In this document: positions 36,672 through 45,037 of the stretch, in pieces
Position numbering within the stretch: the stretch's first letter is position 1
Layout: each line of letters begins with the position of its first letter
NCBI RefSeq assembly: GCF_036173125.1
Contig: NZ_CP108054.1
Span: 8,585,001-8,649,000 of the forward strand
From: Streptomyces sp. NBC_00286
GTDB taxonomy: Bacteria > Actinomycetota > Actinomycetes > Streptomycetales > Streptomycetaceae
Direction: 5' to 3'
Length of the DNA stretch: 64,000 bases
Made by a program: the position numbers and the translations under genes
The notes under the pieces: model-generated
What the model saw: the letters and a program-made list of their open reading frames with translations, nothing else
Database searches by the model: none
Told to the model about the DNA's origin: nothing

Positions 36672-38537
36672 TCACAGCGCCGACGGATCCTGGGGCCCGC
36701 GGCCCGACAACACCTCGCCGTACGCCTGCATCAGGTCCGGCAGGCGGAGGGTGGACAGGTCGTCGCGGGTCAGCTCGCCGGTGTAGCCGGACAGCCGCAG
36801 ATCGCGGTAGGCGCAGCTCTTCTCGTACAGGGTGCGCAGGAAGCGGCCGTTGCCGAGTTCGTCGATCCAGCCCTGGTCGACGACATGCCCGCTGATGGAG
36901 CGCAGCTCGTCGAGCGCCTCCTCGTCCCATACGTCGCCGTTCTCGGCGGCCAGCACCTCGCCGATCGAGGTGAGTTCGAGGGGACGGTACGAGGGGAAGT
37001 CGACGCGGGTCGTGAAGCGGGACGAAAGCCCGGGGTTGGCGGCGAGCAGGCGGTCCATGCCCTCCGGGTACCCGGCGAGGATCACCACCAGGTGGTCGCG
37101 GTTGTCCTCGGCGCGCTTGAGCAGCACCTGCAGCGCCTCGTCGCCGTAGGCGTCGCCCTTGCCGTAGCCGGAGTTGGACAGCGAGTACGCCTCGTCGACG
37201 AAGAGGACGCCGCCGATCGCGGAGTCGATCAGTTCGTTCGCCTTCACAGCGGTCTGGCCGAGGTACTCGCCCACCAGGTCGGCGCGCTGGGCCTCCACGA
37301 GGTGGTCGCCGCCGAGCAGCCCGAGTGCGTAGAAGACCCGGCCCAGGATGCGGGCCACAGTGGTCTTGCCGGTGCCGGAAGGGCCCGAGAACACGAAGTG
37401 CCGCTTCGGCGGCTGCACAGGCAGGCCCTGGCCGGCACGCAGCCGAGCCATGTTCAACTGCGCGGACAGCGCTTTCACCTGGCGCTTCACCGGCTCCAGG
37501 CCGACCATCCGCTCCAGCTCGGCGAGCGCCTCCTCCAGCAACCCAGGATCGGTGGGGCCGGTCGGCGGATGCGAAGGCCGGACCGGCACTATGGCCTTCT
37601 CGCGGACCGTGTCGGCATCCGGCGACAGCCCGCCCGGCGGCGGCAGATCGGCCTCGGAAAGCTTGAGATCCCGGCCCTCCGCACCGAACAATGCGTCCAC
37701 ACCATCCGGTCCGTCGATCATGTCCTGGACGCCGGTGAGCGTGATCGCCGCGAGATCCGCCGCGTCGTCGTACCCGTCGCCCTCGGAGATCGCCGCGAGC
37801 CGCGCCGAGGTGTCCATGAAGGCGGGGTCGACCCGGTGCACCGCCCGGTACAGGGGCAGCGCCGCCGCCGACCGTCCGGTGCCCTCATGCGCCCGCGCCA
37901 GCCAGTACCGCAGTTCCTTGCGCTGCGGCTGCTCGCTGCGACAACGCATCAGCGCCGCCGACAGCAGAGGCTCGGCCTGCCCGTACATCTCCAGGCGTAC
38001 GCGCGCCATGCCGCCGAAGAGCCCGGCCTCGATGCCGAGCATCGGATCGTCGATCAGCGGATCGGTGTGCCGGGCCAGCTGCTCCCAGTCCTTGACGAGG
38101 TAGGCCCGGCAGGCGTGCAGAAACCGCACCTGCCGGTCGGCGTCCACCGGCGGCAGTCCCGCGAGCGCCCGGTCCAGCTCCGGGACATGACGTCCGTCGA
38201 GCCAGTGCGAGGCGTGCGCGAGCAGCAGATCGCGCGGGCTCTCCAGGACGGGCTGCACCCACCAGCCCAGCCAGTACCAGGAGTTGAGCGTGCGCCGGTG
38301 GCGGGCGCGCTGTTCCCCGAAGCGCTCGCGGTGCCGGAACATCCGCAGCAGCGCGGTGGTGGTGTCGATGCGCAGTGCGTGCAGCCCGAGCCAGCCGTCG
38401 GCCATCCCCGGGTCGATCCGGACCGCCGCGCGGAACTCCTCCTCCGCCTGCGGATAGGCCCCCATCGTGTAGGCGTCCACACCTCGCAGCCAGGCGAGGT
38501 CGGCCGGGGCCTCGGGGCCCTGCGTGCCGAAGTCCAT
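36672..38537 (-). CDS. EccA/CbxX-like AAA+ ATPase with N-terminal TPR domain
   Basis: A 621-residue cytosolic protein. The ATG at 38537 follows GGGGGA. Residues about 1-300 are helical TPR-type repeats (PQAEEEFRAAVRIDPGMADG, AAALPLYRAVHRVDPAFMD). A CbxX/CfqX AAA+ domain follows, with Walker A GPSGTGKT at about 385-392, Walker B GVLFVDEAYSL near 443-453 and a sensor/arginine-finger region (GLSSRFTTRVDFPSY). This is the architecture of EccA, the type VII secretion ATPase, but no other ESX gene is in the window. It may serve a distant secretion cluster or act as another remodelling ATPase. The mid-region linker (about 255-350) is acidic and Pro-rich. Confidence 0.9.
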   Translation of the reverse strand: MDFGTQGPEAPADLAWLRGVDAYTMGAYPQAEEEFRAAVRIDPGMADGWLGLHALRIDTTTALLRMFRHRERFGEQRARHRRTLNSWYWLGWWVQPVLESPRDLLLAHASHWLDGRHVPELDRALAGLPPVDADRQVRFLHACRAYLVKDWEQLARHTDPLIDDPMLGIEAGLFGGMARVRLEMYGQAEPLLSAALMRCRSEQPQRKELRYWLARAHEGTGRSAAALPLYRAVHRVDPAFMDTSARLAAISEGDGYDDAADLAAITLTGVQDMIDGPDGVDALFGAEGRDLKLSEADLPPPGGLSPDADTVREKAIVPVRPSHPPTGPTDPGLLEEALAELERMVGLEPVKRQVKALSAQLNMARLRAGQGLPVQPPKRHFVFSGPSGTGKTTVARILGRVFYALGLLGGDHLVEAQRADLVGEYLGQTAVKANELIDSAIGGVLFVDEAYSLSNSGYGKGDAYGDEALQVLLKRAEDNRDHLVVILAGYPEGMDRLLAANPGLSSRFTTRVDFPSYRPLELTSIGEVLAAENGDVWDEEALDELRSISGHVVDQGWIDELGNGRFLRTLYEKSCAYRDLRLSGYTGELTRDDLSTLRLPDLMQAYGEVLSGRGPQDPSAL

Positions 38538-38814
38538 CACGTCCCCCACATACCGTGCCCCCGTTTGAGTGCCGGTCGGGCCGGTGCCCGTCGGCAGCCT
38601 TCGTCGAACCGCTGTGCTGTGGACGGGAGTTGTGCGTTCGGTGCGGAGAGCAGCCGTCCGAAGGTCGCACCGAGAGGCATCGTACCCGCGGGGTGGGGCC
38701 CGGCCGAAGAGTGCCCGCACGACGGGTTCTTCGAGGTGGGAGCACATGGGGCGCACTCAGCTCGGTGACCGAGGGTGAGCGAAACATGTCGAAGTGCGTC
38801 CGGAATCCGGAATG

Positions 38815-38890
38815 AGGACAGAACGAAGCCCCCGATCACGGGGGAACAACCGGGGGCTTCGCGTCTGTCGGCGACTCCGAAGAGCCGCAC
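38815..38890 (-). ncRNA. Candidate small RNA of about 75 bases
   Basis: Bounded by the promoter-like pair TTGACC / TACGTT (38921-38926 and 38897-38902 on the minus strand, 18-base spacer) and by an 11-bp terminator hairpin (38824-38861) followed by TTCTGT. The start is inferred at about 7 bases after the -10 box. It lies between the end of the kinase gene and the start of the AAA gene. It could also be a short leader with attenuation for the AAA gene. Confidence 0.4.
38824..38861 (-). terminator. Terminator of candidate small RNA
   Basis: A perfect 11-bp stem (38824-38834 with 38851-38861) around a 16-base loop. On the minus strand it is followed by TTCTGT, the more U-rich side. Confidence 0.75.
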
Positions 38891-38896
38891 ATTGGA

Positions 38897-38926
38897 AACG
38901 TAAGACCTGTACGGCCCCCCGGTCAA
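38897..38926 (-). promoter_or_regulatory. Candidate promoter of small RNA
   Basis: On the minus strand TTGACC (38926-38921) and TACGTT (38902-38897) are 18 bases apart. It is a good match to the HrdB-type consensus, 50 bases after the end of the upstream kinase gene. Confidence 0.5.
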
Positions 38927-38975
38927 GCCGAGTTGAAGCACTTGGGGCAGTTCTCGGACACGCCTCTTCACAGGT

Positions 38976-39608
38976 TCAGCACACAGGCGATGACCCGTCA
39001 CGGTGCGTGACAATCTGGTCTGGTCCAGCAGTCCCAGCAGGTCCCTTAAGCACCTCAAACCCCTCTGAAAACCCCCGCACCAAGAGATCGGCAAAGGGCC
39101 GAGAAGGGTCATCGGCGAAGTGGCGGCGCTCGGCGACGACCCACCCTTCCCAGAAGTCGCTCTGCTCCGCACCATCCCGCTGCCGGCCTCGCGCCCAGGC
39201 GTCCTCGGGCGCGGACTCCATCCACAGCAGGCACGCCAGAAACGGCCGCAACGCTCGGCGTCCCGCGCCCACGCCTTCGACGAGCACCACGGGCGCGGGC
39301 GGCAGGGCGCGGACCGGCCCGAAGCGGCGCGCCAGCCAGTCGTACGCCCGGTAGTGCGCCCGTTCACCGCGGCTCAGCGGCTCTACGACGTCCCGGAGCA
39401 GCCGTTCCGTCCACGCGAACAGTTCCTCGTGGGTGGCGATGTCATCGAGGTGCAGTAGGGGTGCACCGCCCAGCGCCTCGGCCAGCCGCCCCGCGAACGT
39501 CGTCTTTCCGGAGCCCGCGTGCCCGTCGACGCCGATCAGGCGGACGGGGCCGCAGGAAGGCGGCAGTCGGCGGAGGCGGGAGGCGAGGGCATCGGGCGAG
39601 GTGTGCAC
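38976..39608 (-). CDS. Uridine kinase-like P-loop protein
   Basis: A 210-residue cytosolic NTP-binding protein of the uridine kinase/phosphoribulokinase-like group. The P-loop is GVDGHAGSGKTTFAGRLAEA (about residues 26-45). LLHLDDIATHEELFAWTERL resembles the substrate aspartate region, and VVLVEGVGAG is a Walker-B-like strand. It is commonly annotated uridine kinase in Streptomyces, but substrate is unproven. The GTG at 39608 gives the start MHTSPDALASRL. It lies 163 bases from the divergent C39 gene. Confidence 0.85.
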   Translation of the reverse strand: MHTSPDALASRLRRLPPSCGPVRLIGVDGHAGSGKTTFAGRLAEALGGAPLLHLDDIATHEELFAWTERLLRDVVEPLSRGERAHYRAYDWLARRFGPVRALPPAPVVLVEGVGAGRRALRPFLACLLWMESAPEDAWARGRQRDGAEQSDFWEGWVVAERRHFADDPSRPFADLLVRGFSEGFEVLKGPAGTAGPDQIVTHRDGSSPVC

Positions 39609-39771
39609 ATTGCCAGGGTATTTCCCGATCGTTGTGCCAATGGTTGTGACCAATATTGATCGGTGCCACGACCCCTGAAGTGCTGGCAGCGCGCAGCACG
39701 GCCCTCCATAGTGGGCCGCACACCCGCACTCAAGGACTCGCCCGTTCCGGAAACCTGGGGGTCGCCCACAC

Positions 39772-41139
39772 ATGACCAGAGCCCAACAGCCCTCCCGCAG
39801 AAGCCTCTTGGCCGTGGCGATGGCCGCGGCAGCGGCGGGCGCCGCGAGCCCGGCGGCCGCCGCCGGCTCCTCCGCCCGCACCGCGCCCGCCCCCTCGAAA
39901 GCGCCGTCCCGCCAGGTCGACAACCGCGCCTGGACCTCGTACGCCGACTGGCGCGGCGGCACCGCGAAGGGCACCCGAGCCGTCTCCGGGAAACGCCCCG
40001 GCCTGGTGATCGCGACCCCCGCGGGCCGCACCGACTACGCGGACCCGCACACCGGCAAGACGGCCACCTGGGAGTACGCGCGCTGGACCTCGCCCGTCCA
40101 CCGCCTCGCCGTACCCTCGACCGAGGTCATCGCCTCCTGGAACGCGCACACTCCGGCCGGCACCTGGCTCCAGATCGAGCTGGCGGGCACCTACTCCGAC
40201 GGCACCAAGACCCCCTGGTACGTGATGGGCCGCTGGGCGGCCGACGACCAGGACATCAGGCGGACCTCGGTGGACGACCAGAGCGACGACAAGAGCAGCG
40301 TCTGGACGGACACCTTCGCCATCGACGACCCGGCCTCCGGCCTGCGCCTCGACTCGTACCGGCTGCGGCTGACCTTGTACCGCAAGCCCGGCACGAAGAT
40401 CACGCCGACCGTGTGGCGGCTTGGCGCGATGGGCTCCGACATCCCGGACCGCTTCACCGTCCCGGCCTCGAAGCCCGCACTCGCCAAGGAGCTGACGGTG
40501 CCGCGGTACTCGCAGGAGACCCACATCGGCCAGTACCCGGAGTACGACAACGGCGGCGAGGCCTGGTGCAGCCCCACCTCCTCGCAGATGATCATCGAGT
40601 ACTGGGGGCGGAAGCCCACGGCCGAGGACCTGGCCTGGGTCAATCCCGACTTCGCGGATCCGCAGGTGTGCCATGCCGCCCGGTTCACCTACGACTACCA
40701 GTACGAGGGCTGCGGCAACTGGCCCTTCAACGCCGCGTACGCCGCCACGTACAAGGACCTGCAGGGCGTGGTGACGCGGCTCGGTTCACTCGGTGATCTG
40801 GAAACGCTGATCGCGGCGGGCATCCCGGTCATCACGTCCCAGTCGTTCCTCGAGTCGGAGCTGCCCGGAGCGGGATACGGCACCGCGGGCCATCTGATGA
40901 CCGTCATCGGGTTCACGGCCGACGGTGACGTGATCGCCAACGACCCGAACTCACCGAGCAACGAGGCGGTGCGGCGGGTCTACCAGCGGCGCGCCTGGGA
41001 GAACATCTGGCTCCGTACCAAGAGGTACAACGCTTCCGGGAACGTGGCCTCCGGGACCGGCGGCGTCTGTTACCTCTACTTCCCGGCGCATCCCACGGCA
41101 CGCCAGCGGAAGGCGCTGGCGGCGGTCGGCGTCCGCTGA
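39772..41139 (+). CDS. Secreted C39-like cysteine peptidase family protein
   Basis: A 455-residue exported protein. The N-terminus SRRSLLAVAMAAAAAGAASP has twin arginines and an Ala-rich core, so Tat export is likely. The C-terminal half is a papain-like C39-type domain with Cys266 in GGEAWCSPTS, His374 in TAGHLMTVIGF and NDPNSPSN as the third site. The first half (about 45-240) is a beta-rich domain with many Trp and Thr residues. Substrate is unknown; such proteins often act on peptides or peptidoglycan outside the cell. Confidence 0.9.
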   Translation: MTRAQQPSRRSLLAVAMAAAAAGAASPAAAAGSSARTAPAPSKAPSRQVDNRAWTSYADWRGGTAKGTRAVSGKRPGLVIATPAGRTDYADPHTGKTATWEYARWTSPVHRLAVPSTEVIASWNAHTPAGTWLQIELAGTYSDGTKTPWYVMGRWAADDQDIRRTSVDDQSDDKSSVWTDTFAIDDPASGLRLDSYRLRLTLYRKPGTKITPTVWRLGAMGSDIPDRFTVPASKPALAKELTVPRYSQETHIGQYPEYDNGGEAWCSPTSSQMIIEYWGRKPTAEDLAWVNPDFADPQVCHAARFTYDYQYEGCGNWPFNAAYAATYKDLQGVVTRLGSLGDLETLIAAGIPVITSQSFLESELPGAGYGTAGHLMTVIGFTADGDVIANDPNSPSNEAVRRVYQRRAWENIWLRTKRYNASGNVASGTGGVCYLYFPAHPTARQRKALAAVGVR

Positions 41140-41284
41140 CCGGGCGCTGACCTGGGGGTCTGGGCATTCGGGACGTGACCAAGCTCTCTCCCGCACAGGC
41201 CGATTCGGGTGGCAAGGTGGACAGCCCCGTGACCTCCGGGACGCGGGGAGTCCACCGACCCGAAGCCGATACGAGCGAGCTGCC

Positions 41285-41431
41285 ATGACCGCGAACTCCG
41301 CCACCGCCGGACGCCCTCAGACCCGTACCGGCGGCCCCGACGACGACGGCTCGAAGATCGTCGAGCACCTTGCCGGCTGGACCCTCGTGGTGGTGCTCGC
41401 GATGCTCGTCACACAGCTCGGAATGATCTGA
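41285..41431 (+). CDS. Small membrane protein (SCO1431-like)
   Basis: A 48-residue protein. The first 24 residues are hydrophilic (ends GGPDDDGSK), followed by EHLAGW and one membrane helix that runs to the C-terminus (VVVLAMLVTQLGMI). The ATG at 41285 has GAGCGAG upstream. The size, position and C-terminal anchor resemble the conserved streptomycete family I recall as SCO1431-like. Function is unknown. It lies between the C39 gene and a TetR regulator, all on the plus strand. Confidence 0.72.
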   Translation: MTANSATAGRPQTRTGGPDDDGSKIVEHLAGWTLVVVLAMLVTQLGMI

Positions 41432-41544
41432 CGGCTGGCCTGCGGGTCTGCGAAAGCCGTCGAAGAGAGTCGAACGGGCAGGTGGTGGAGGTCTGCCATA
41501 CTGCCTGCGAAAGTTTCGGAGGCAGTTGAAGACCAGGGCTGGAA

Positions 41545-42198
41545 TTGAACCAAAGTCAACGGCACGGCGACCGCCCACACGCACGCGGCACCGACCGCTC
41601 CTTGGCCCGACGTGCCGAACTCATCGCGATCGGTCGGAAGTTATTCGCCGACACGTCCTACGACACCCTGTCGATGGATGACATCGCCAAGCAGGCACAT
41701 GTCGCCAAGGGCTTGATCTACTACTACTTCAAGTCCAAGCGCGGCTACTACCTGGCGATCATCGAGGACTCGGTGGCCGACCTGATCTCCCGCGCGGCCG
41801 GCGGCCTCGAACTGCCGCCCGAGGAACGGGTCCACCGCACCATCGACAGCTATCTGCGTCACGCCGAGCAGCACCAGGCCGCGTACCGCGCGATCATCAC
41901 CGGCGGCGTCGGCTTCGATGCCGAGGTCCTCGCCATCCGCGACGGCGTGCGCGAAGCCATCATCGAGACCATCGCCGAGGGAGCGTACGGCAGGCGCAAG
42001 GTCGCCGCGCTGCCCCGCACGGCGCTGCTCGGCTGGCTGTGCAGTGTCGAGGGCGCCACCCTCGACTGGATCGACCACCAGGCGCTCTCGCGCGACGTGA
42101 TGCGTGAACTGCTGGTGAAGATGCTCGGCGGCGCCCTTCGGGTGATCGAGGACCTCGACCCCTCGTATCCGGCGCCCGAGGCCGCCCGCCAGGTCTGA
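41545..42198 (+). CDS. TetR-family regulator with TTA codon and TTG start
   Basis: A 217-residue regulator. The N-terminal TetR HTH is clear (LSMDDIAKQAHVAKGLIYYY, about residues 47-66, then FKSKRGYYLAII); the C-terminal ligand domain spans about 80-205. No ATG or GTG lies before the HTH in frame, so the TTG at 41545 with AGGG nearby is the best start. Codon 33 (41641-41643) is TTA, so translation should need the bldA tRNA and rise late in growth. The target is unknown; it is convergent with the chitinase gene, with a bidirectional terminator between them. Confidence 0.88.
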   Translation: MNQSQRHGDRPHARGTDRSLARRAELIAIGRKLFADTSYDTLSMDDIAKQAHVAKGLIYYYFKSKRGYYLAIIEDSVADLISRAAGGLELPPEERVHRTIDSYLRHAEQHQAAYRAIITGGVGFDAEVLAIRDGVREAIIETIAEGAYGRRKVAALPRTALLGWLCSVEGATLDWIDHQALSRDVMRELLVKMLGGALRVIEDLDPSYPAPEAARQV

Positions 42199-42205
42199 GC
42201 GAAGA

Positions 42206-42227
42206 GCGGGGGTCCGCCGACCCCCGC
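42206..42227. terminator. Bidirectional terminator tetR / chitinase
   Basis: A perfect 9-bp stem (42206-42214 with 42219-42227) with a CGCC tetraloop lies between the convergent genes, 8 bases after the TetR stop and 23 bases from the chitinase stop. Confidence 0.78.
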
Positions 42228-42249
42228 CCCAAGTGACGTACGGAACAAG

Positions 42250-43515
42250 CTAGTTGATCGCCTTGATCAGCTGGCCGTCCGAGGTGTCACCGCTCAGTTC
42301 CCAGAAGAACGTGCCTCCCAGGCCCTGCTCGTTCTTGTAGGCCATCTTCCCTGCGATGGTCGACGGGGTGTCGTAACTCCACCAGTCGCTGCCGCACTTG
42401 GCGTACGCCGTGCCACCGACCGTGCCCGTCGCCGGGCACTTCGACTTGAGCACCTTGTAGTCGTCGATGCCCTGCTCGTACGTCCCCGCCGCCGGACCGG
42501 TGGCGGAGCCGCCGGGCGCCTCCTGGGTGACACCGGTCCAGCCGCGCCCGTAGAAGCCGATGCCGAGCAGCAGCTTGGAGGCCGGGATGCCGAGTCCCTT
42601 GAGCTTGGCGATCGTCGCGGAGGAGTGGAACTCCGCCTTCGGAATCCCCGGATACGAGGTCAGCGGCGAGTGCGGAGCCGTCGGACCGGTCGCGTCAAAG
42701 GCGCCGAAGAAGTCGTACGTCATCGGGAGATACCAGTCGACGTACTGCGCGGCACCCGCGTAGTCCGTCGCCTCGATCTTGCCGCCGCTGGTGGCGTCGG
42801 CCGGGATCGCCGCCGTGACCAGCGAGGAGCCGCCGAACTTCGCGCGCACCGCCGACATCAGGTTCCCGTACGCCTCGCGGCCGCTGGTGTCGCAGGTCAG
42901 ACCGCAGGCGTTCGGGTACTCCCAGTCGATGTCGATCCCGTCGAAGACGTCCGCCCACTTGGAGTTCTCGACCAGGTCGTAGCAGGACTGGGCGAAGGCG
43001 GCCGGATTCTTGGCGGCCTCGGTGAAGCCGCCGGACCAGGTCCAGCCCCCGAAGGACCAGAGGATCTTGAGGTCCGGGTGCTTCTTCTTCAGCTTACGCA
43101 GCTGGTTGAAGGTGCCGCGCAAGGGCTGGTCCCAGGTGTCGGCGACGCCGTCGACGGACTCGGCCGCGGTGTACGTCCGTTCCGTCGCCGCGTAGGAGTC
43201 GCCCATGGCGCACTTGCCGCCGGTGACGTTGCCGAAGGCGTAGTTGATGTGGGTGAGCCTGTCCGCCGAGCCGGACGTGTCGATGTTCTTGACGAAGTAC
43301 TGGCGCTGGTAGGTGCCCCATTCGGCGAAGTAGCCGATGACCTTGGAGCCGTCGGCGGCTTTGCTCGGCGATTTCCCTGCCGAGTCTGACGCCTTGGCAT
43401 CTTGCGAGGCCGTTGCGGGGCCCGCGCCGGCGAGCAGTCCCGCACCGAGGACGGCGCAGCACAGGGCGGAGAGGAGTGTCCGGAAGCGGGCGTGGGGACG
43501 TTGCGGTCTGAGCAT
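42250..43515 (-). CDS. Secreted family 18 chitinase
   Basis: A 421-residue exported enzyme that cleaves chitin with retention. The ATG at 43515 has GAGGAG six bases upstream and starts a Sec signal peptide (about 1-40, core LLSALCCAVLGAGLLAGAG). After a short Ser/Lys linker comes the GH18 barrel: SFGGWTWSGGF (SxGG), DGIDIDWEYP with the catalytic glutamate at about residue 199, and YLPMTYDFFG. It has no chitin-binding or fibronectin module. By neighbours it matches the gene I recall as chiD of S. coelicolor. The promoter region has two DasR/chitin-type elements (43633-43667). Confidence 0.93.
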   Translation of the reverse strand: MLRPQRPHARFRTLLSALCCAVLGAGLLAGAGPATASQDAKASDSAGKSPSKAADGSKVIGYFAEWGTYQRQYFVKNIDTSGSADRLTHINYAFGNVTGGKCAMGDSYAATERTYTAAESVDGVADTWDQPLRGTFNQLRKLKKKHPDLKILWSFGGWTWSGGFTEAAKNPAAFAQSCYDLVENSKWADVFDGIDIDWEYPNACGLTCDTSGREAYGNLMSAVRAKFGGSSLVTAAIPADATSGGKIEATDYAGAAQYVDWYLPMTYDFFGAFDATGPTAPHSPLTSYPGIPKAEFHSSATIAKLKGLGIPASKLLLGIGFYGRGWTGVTQEAPGGSATGPAAGTYEQGIDDYKVLKSKCPATGTVGGTAYAKCGSDWWSYDTPSTIAGKMAYKNEQGLGGTFFWELSGDTSDGQLIKAIN

Positions 43516-43864
43516 CTGGTCTCCTCGTGGGGGAGGGGAGCGTGGGGGGAGTGGTGCCGGCCCTGCCGAGGGGTGTTCGGGCAGGACGGTACCGCTTGGC
43601 ATGAACGCGTTCGTCGCTGGGGGAACAGTAGGAGGACTAGACCAGTGCGTCAATGGTTCGGACCAATCCAGATGTGTTCTAATTAACGACCGTTAACCGG
43701 TGACGCGCTGACGCGGATCGGGCATACTCACAGCGCGCAGCCGCTGGTCAGCTCCTTCTGTGACCCGGAGGGACAGCATCGGCTGGGCACTGTGAGACCC
43801 GGTGGACCCACCGCATCCAAGGTCGGCGTCCGCCGAAGTGCCCAACAGGGAGGAGAGCGTCGCC
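43516..43864. other. Divergent control region chitinase / acyl-CoA dehydrogenase
   Basis: These 349 bases hold the chitinase control elements at 43633-43667 and the upstream region of the acyl-CoA dehydrogenase. An in-frame GTG at 43802 would extend the dehydrogenase but has no support. I see no small gene. Confidence 0.55.
43633..43667 (-). promoter_or_regulatory. Chitinase promoter elements (DasR-like site plus repeat)
   Basis: On the minus strand 43646-43633 reads ACTGGTCTAGTCCT, close to the DasR consensus (ACTGGTCTAGACCA). 43667-43652 reads ATTGGTCCGAACCATT, an imperfect palindrome related to the chitinase direct repeat. Both lie 118-152 bases upstream of the chitinase ATG. Control by N-acetylglucosamine through DasR is the likely consequence. 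Confidence 0.65.
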
Positions 43865-45037
43865 ATGCCCGACCGCGCCCCGCAGCCGGTGGACCGGCAA
43901 CTGCCCACGGACGAGGCCAGGGATCTGATCTCCCTCGTCCGCGACATCGCGCAGCGCGAGATCGCCCCCAAGGCGGCCGAGGAGGAAGACGCCGGACGCT
44001 TCCCGCGCGACGTCTTCACACTGCTCTCCGAGTCAGGGCTGCTCGGCCTGCCGTACGACTCCGAATACGGCGGCGGTGACCAGCCGTACGAGGTCTACCT
44101 CCAGGTCCTCGAAGAGCTCGCCGCGGCCCGGCTGACCGTAGGCCTCGGCGTCAGCGTGCACTCGCTGTCCTGTCACGCCCTCGCCCACTACGGCACCAAG
44201 GAACAGCAGGTCGAGCATCTGCCGGCCATGCTCGGCGGTGGCCTCCTCGGGGCGTACTGTCTCTCCGAGCCGTCCTCCGGATCCGATGCCGCCGGAATGC
44301 GCACGAAGGCGGAGCGGGACGGGGACGACTGGGTGCTCACGGGCACCAAGGCGTGGATCACTCATGGCGGGATCGCCGACTTCTACACCGTGTTCGCGCG
44401 CAGCGGCGGCGAGGGGACGCGTGGCATCACGGCGTTCCTGGTGCCCGGTGACGCCGAAGGGCTGAGCGCGGCGGTGCCGGAGAAGAAGATGGGCCTCAAG
44501 GGCTCGCCCACGGCTCAGATCCACCTCGATGGGGTGCGGATCTCCGACGACCGGCGCATCGGCGACGAGGGCCAGGGCTTCGCGATCGCCCTGTCCGCAC
44601 TCGACTCCGGGCGGCTCGGCATCGCGGCCTGTGCGATCGGCGTGGCCCAGGCGGCGCTGGACGAGGCGGTCGCGTACGCCACCGGGCGCGAGCAGTTCGG
44701 GCGGCGGATCGCGGACTTCCAAGGTCTGCGCTTCATGCTCGCGGACATGGCGACCCAGATCGAGGCGGGCCGGGCGCTCTATCTCGCGGCCGCCCGGCTG
44801 CGCGACGCGGGGCGGCCGTTCTCCAAGCAGGCGGCCATGGCGAAGCTGCTGTGCACGGACGCCGCGATGAAGGTCACCACGGACGCCGTCCAGGTACTCG
44901 GGGGGTACGGCTACACCGCGGACTTCCCCGTCGAGCGCTACATGCGCGAGGCCAAGGTGCTGCAGATCGTCGAGGGCACGAATCAGATCCAGCGGATGGT
45001 CATCGCCCGTCACCTCGCTGGTCCCGAGTCACGGTGA
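43865..45037 (+). CDS. Acyl-CoA dehydrogenase
   Basis: A 390-residue FAD enzyme that introduces the alpha-beta double bond in an acyl-CoA. Signatures are AYCLSEPSSGSDAAGMRTKA (FAD/substrate motif), the C-terminal QVLGGYGYTADFPVERYMRE, and the catalytic glutamate region VEGTNQIQRM. The ATG at 43865 with GGAGGAG upstream is preferred; a GTG 63 bases earlier is in frame. Chain-length specificity cannot be read from sequence. The last 38 bases overlap the convergent hypothetical gene. Confidence 0.93.
   Translation: MPDRAPQPVDRQLPTDEARDLISLVRDIAQREIAPKAAEEEDAGRFPRDVFTLLSESGLLGLPYDSEYGGGDQPYEVYLQVLEELAAARLTVGLGVSVHSLSCHALAHYGTKEQQVEHLPAMLGGGLLGAYCLSEPSSGSDAAGMRTKAERDGDDWVLTGTKAWITHGGIADFYTVFARSGGEGTRGITAFLVPGDAEGLSAAVPEKKMGLKGSPTAQIHLDGVRISDDRRIGDEGQGFAIALSALDSGRLGIAACAIGVAQAALDEAVAYATGREQFGRRIADFQGLRFMLADMATQIEAGRALYLAAARLRDAGRPFSKQAAMAKLLCTDAAMKVTTDAVQVLGGYGYTADFPVERYMREAKVLQIVEGTNQIQRMVIARHLAGPESR

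Larger units (their letters stand above)
38538..38975. other. Intergenic region holding a candidate small RNA
   Basis: These 438 bases separate two minus-strand genes. The left part holds the upstream region of the AAA gene. The right part holds a -35/-10 pair and a terminator on the minus strand that together bound a transcript of about 75 bases (listed separately). No protein gene is supported. Confidence 0.55.
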
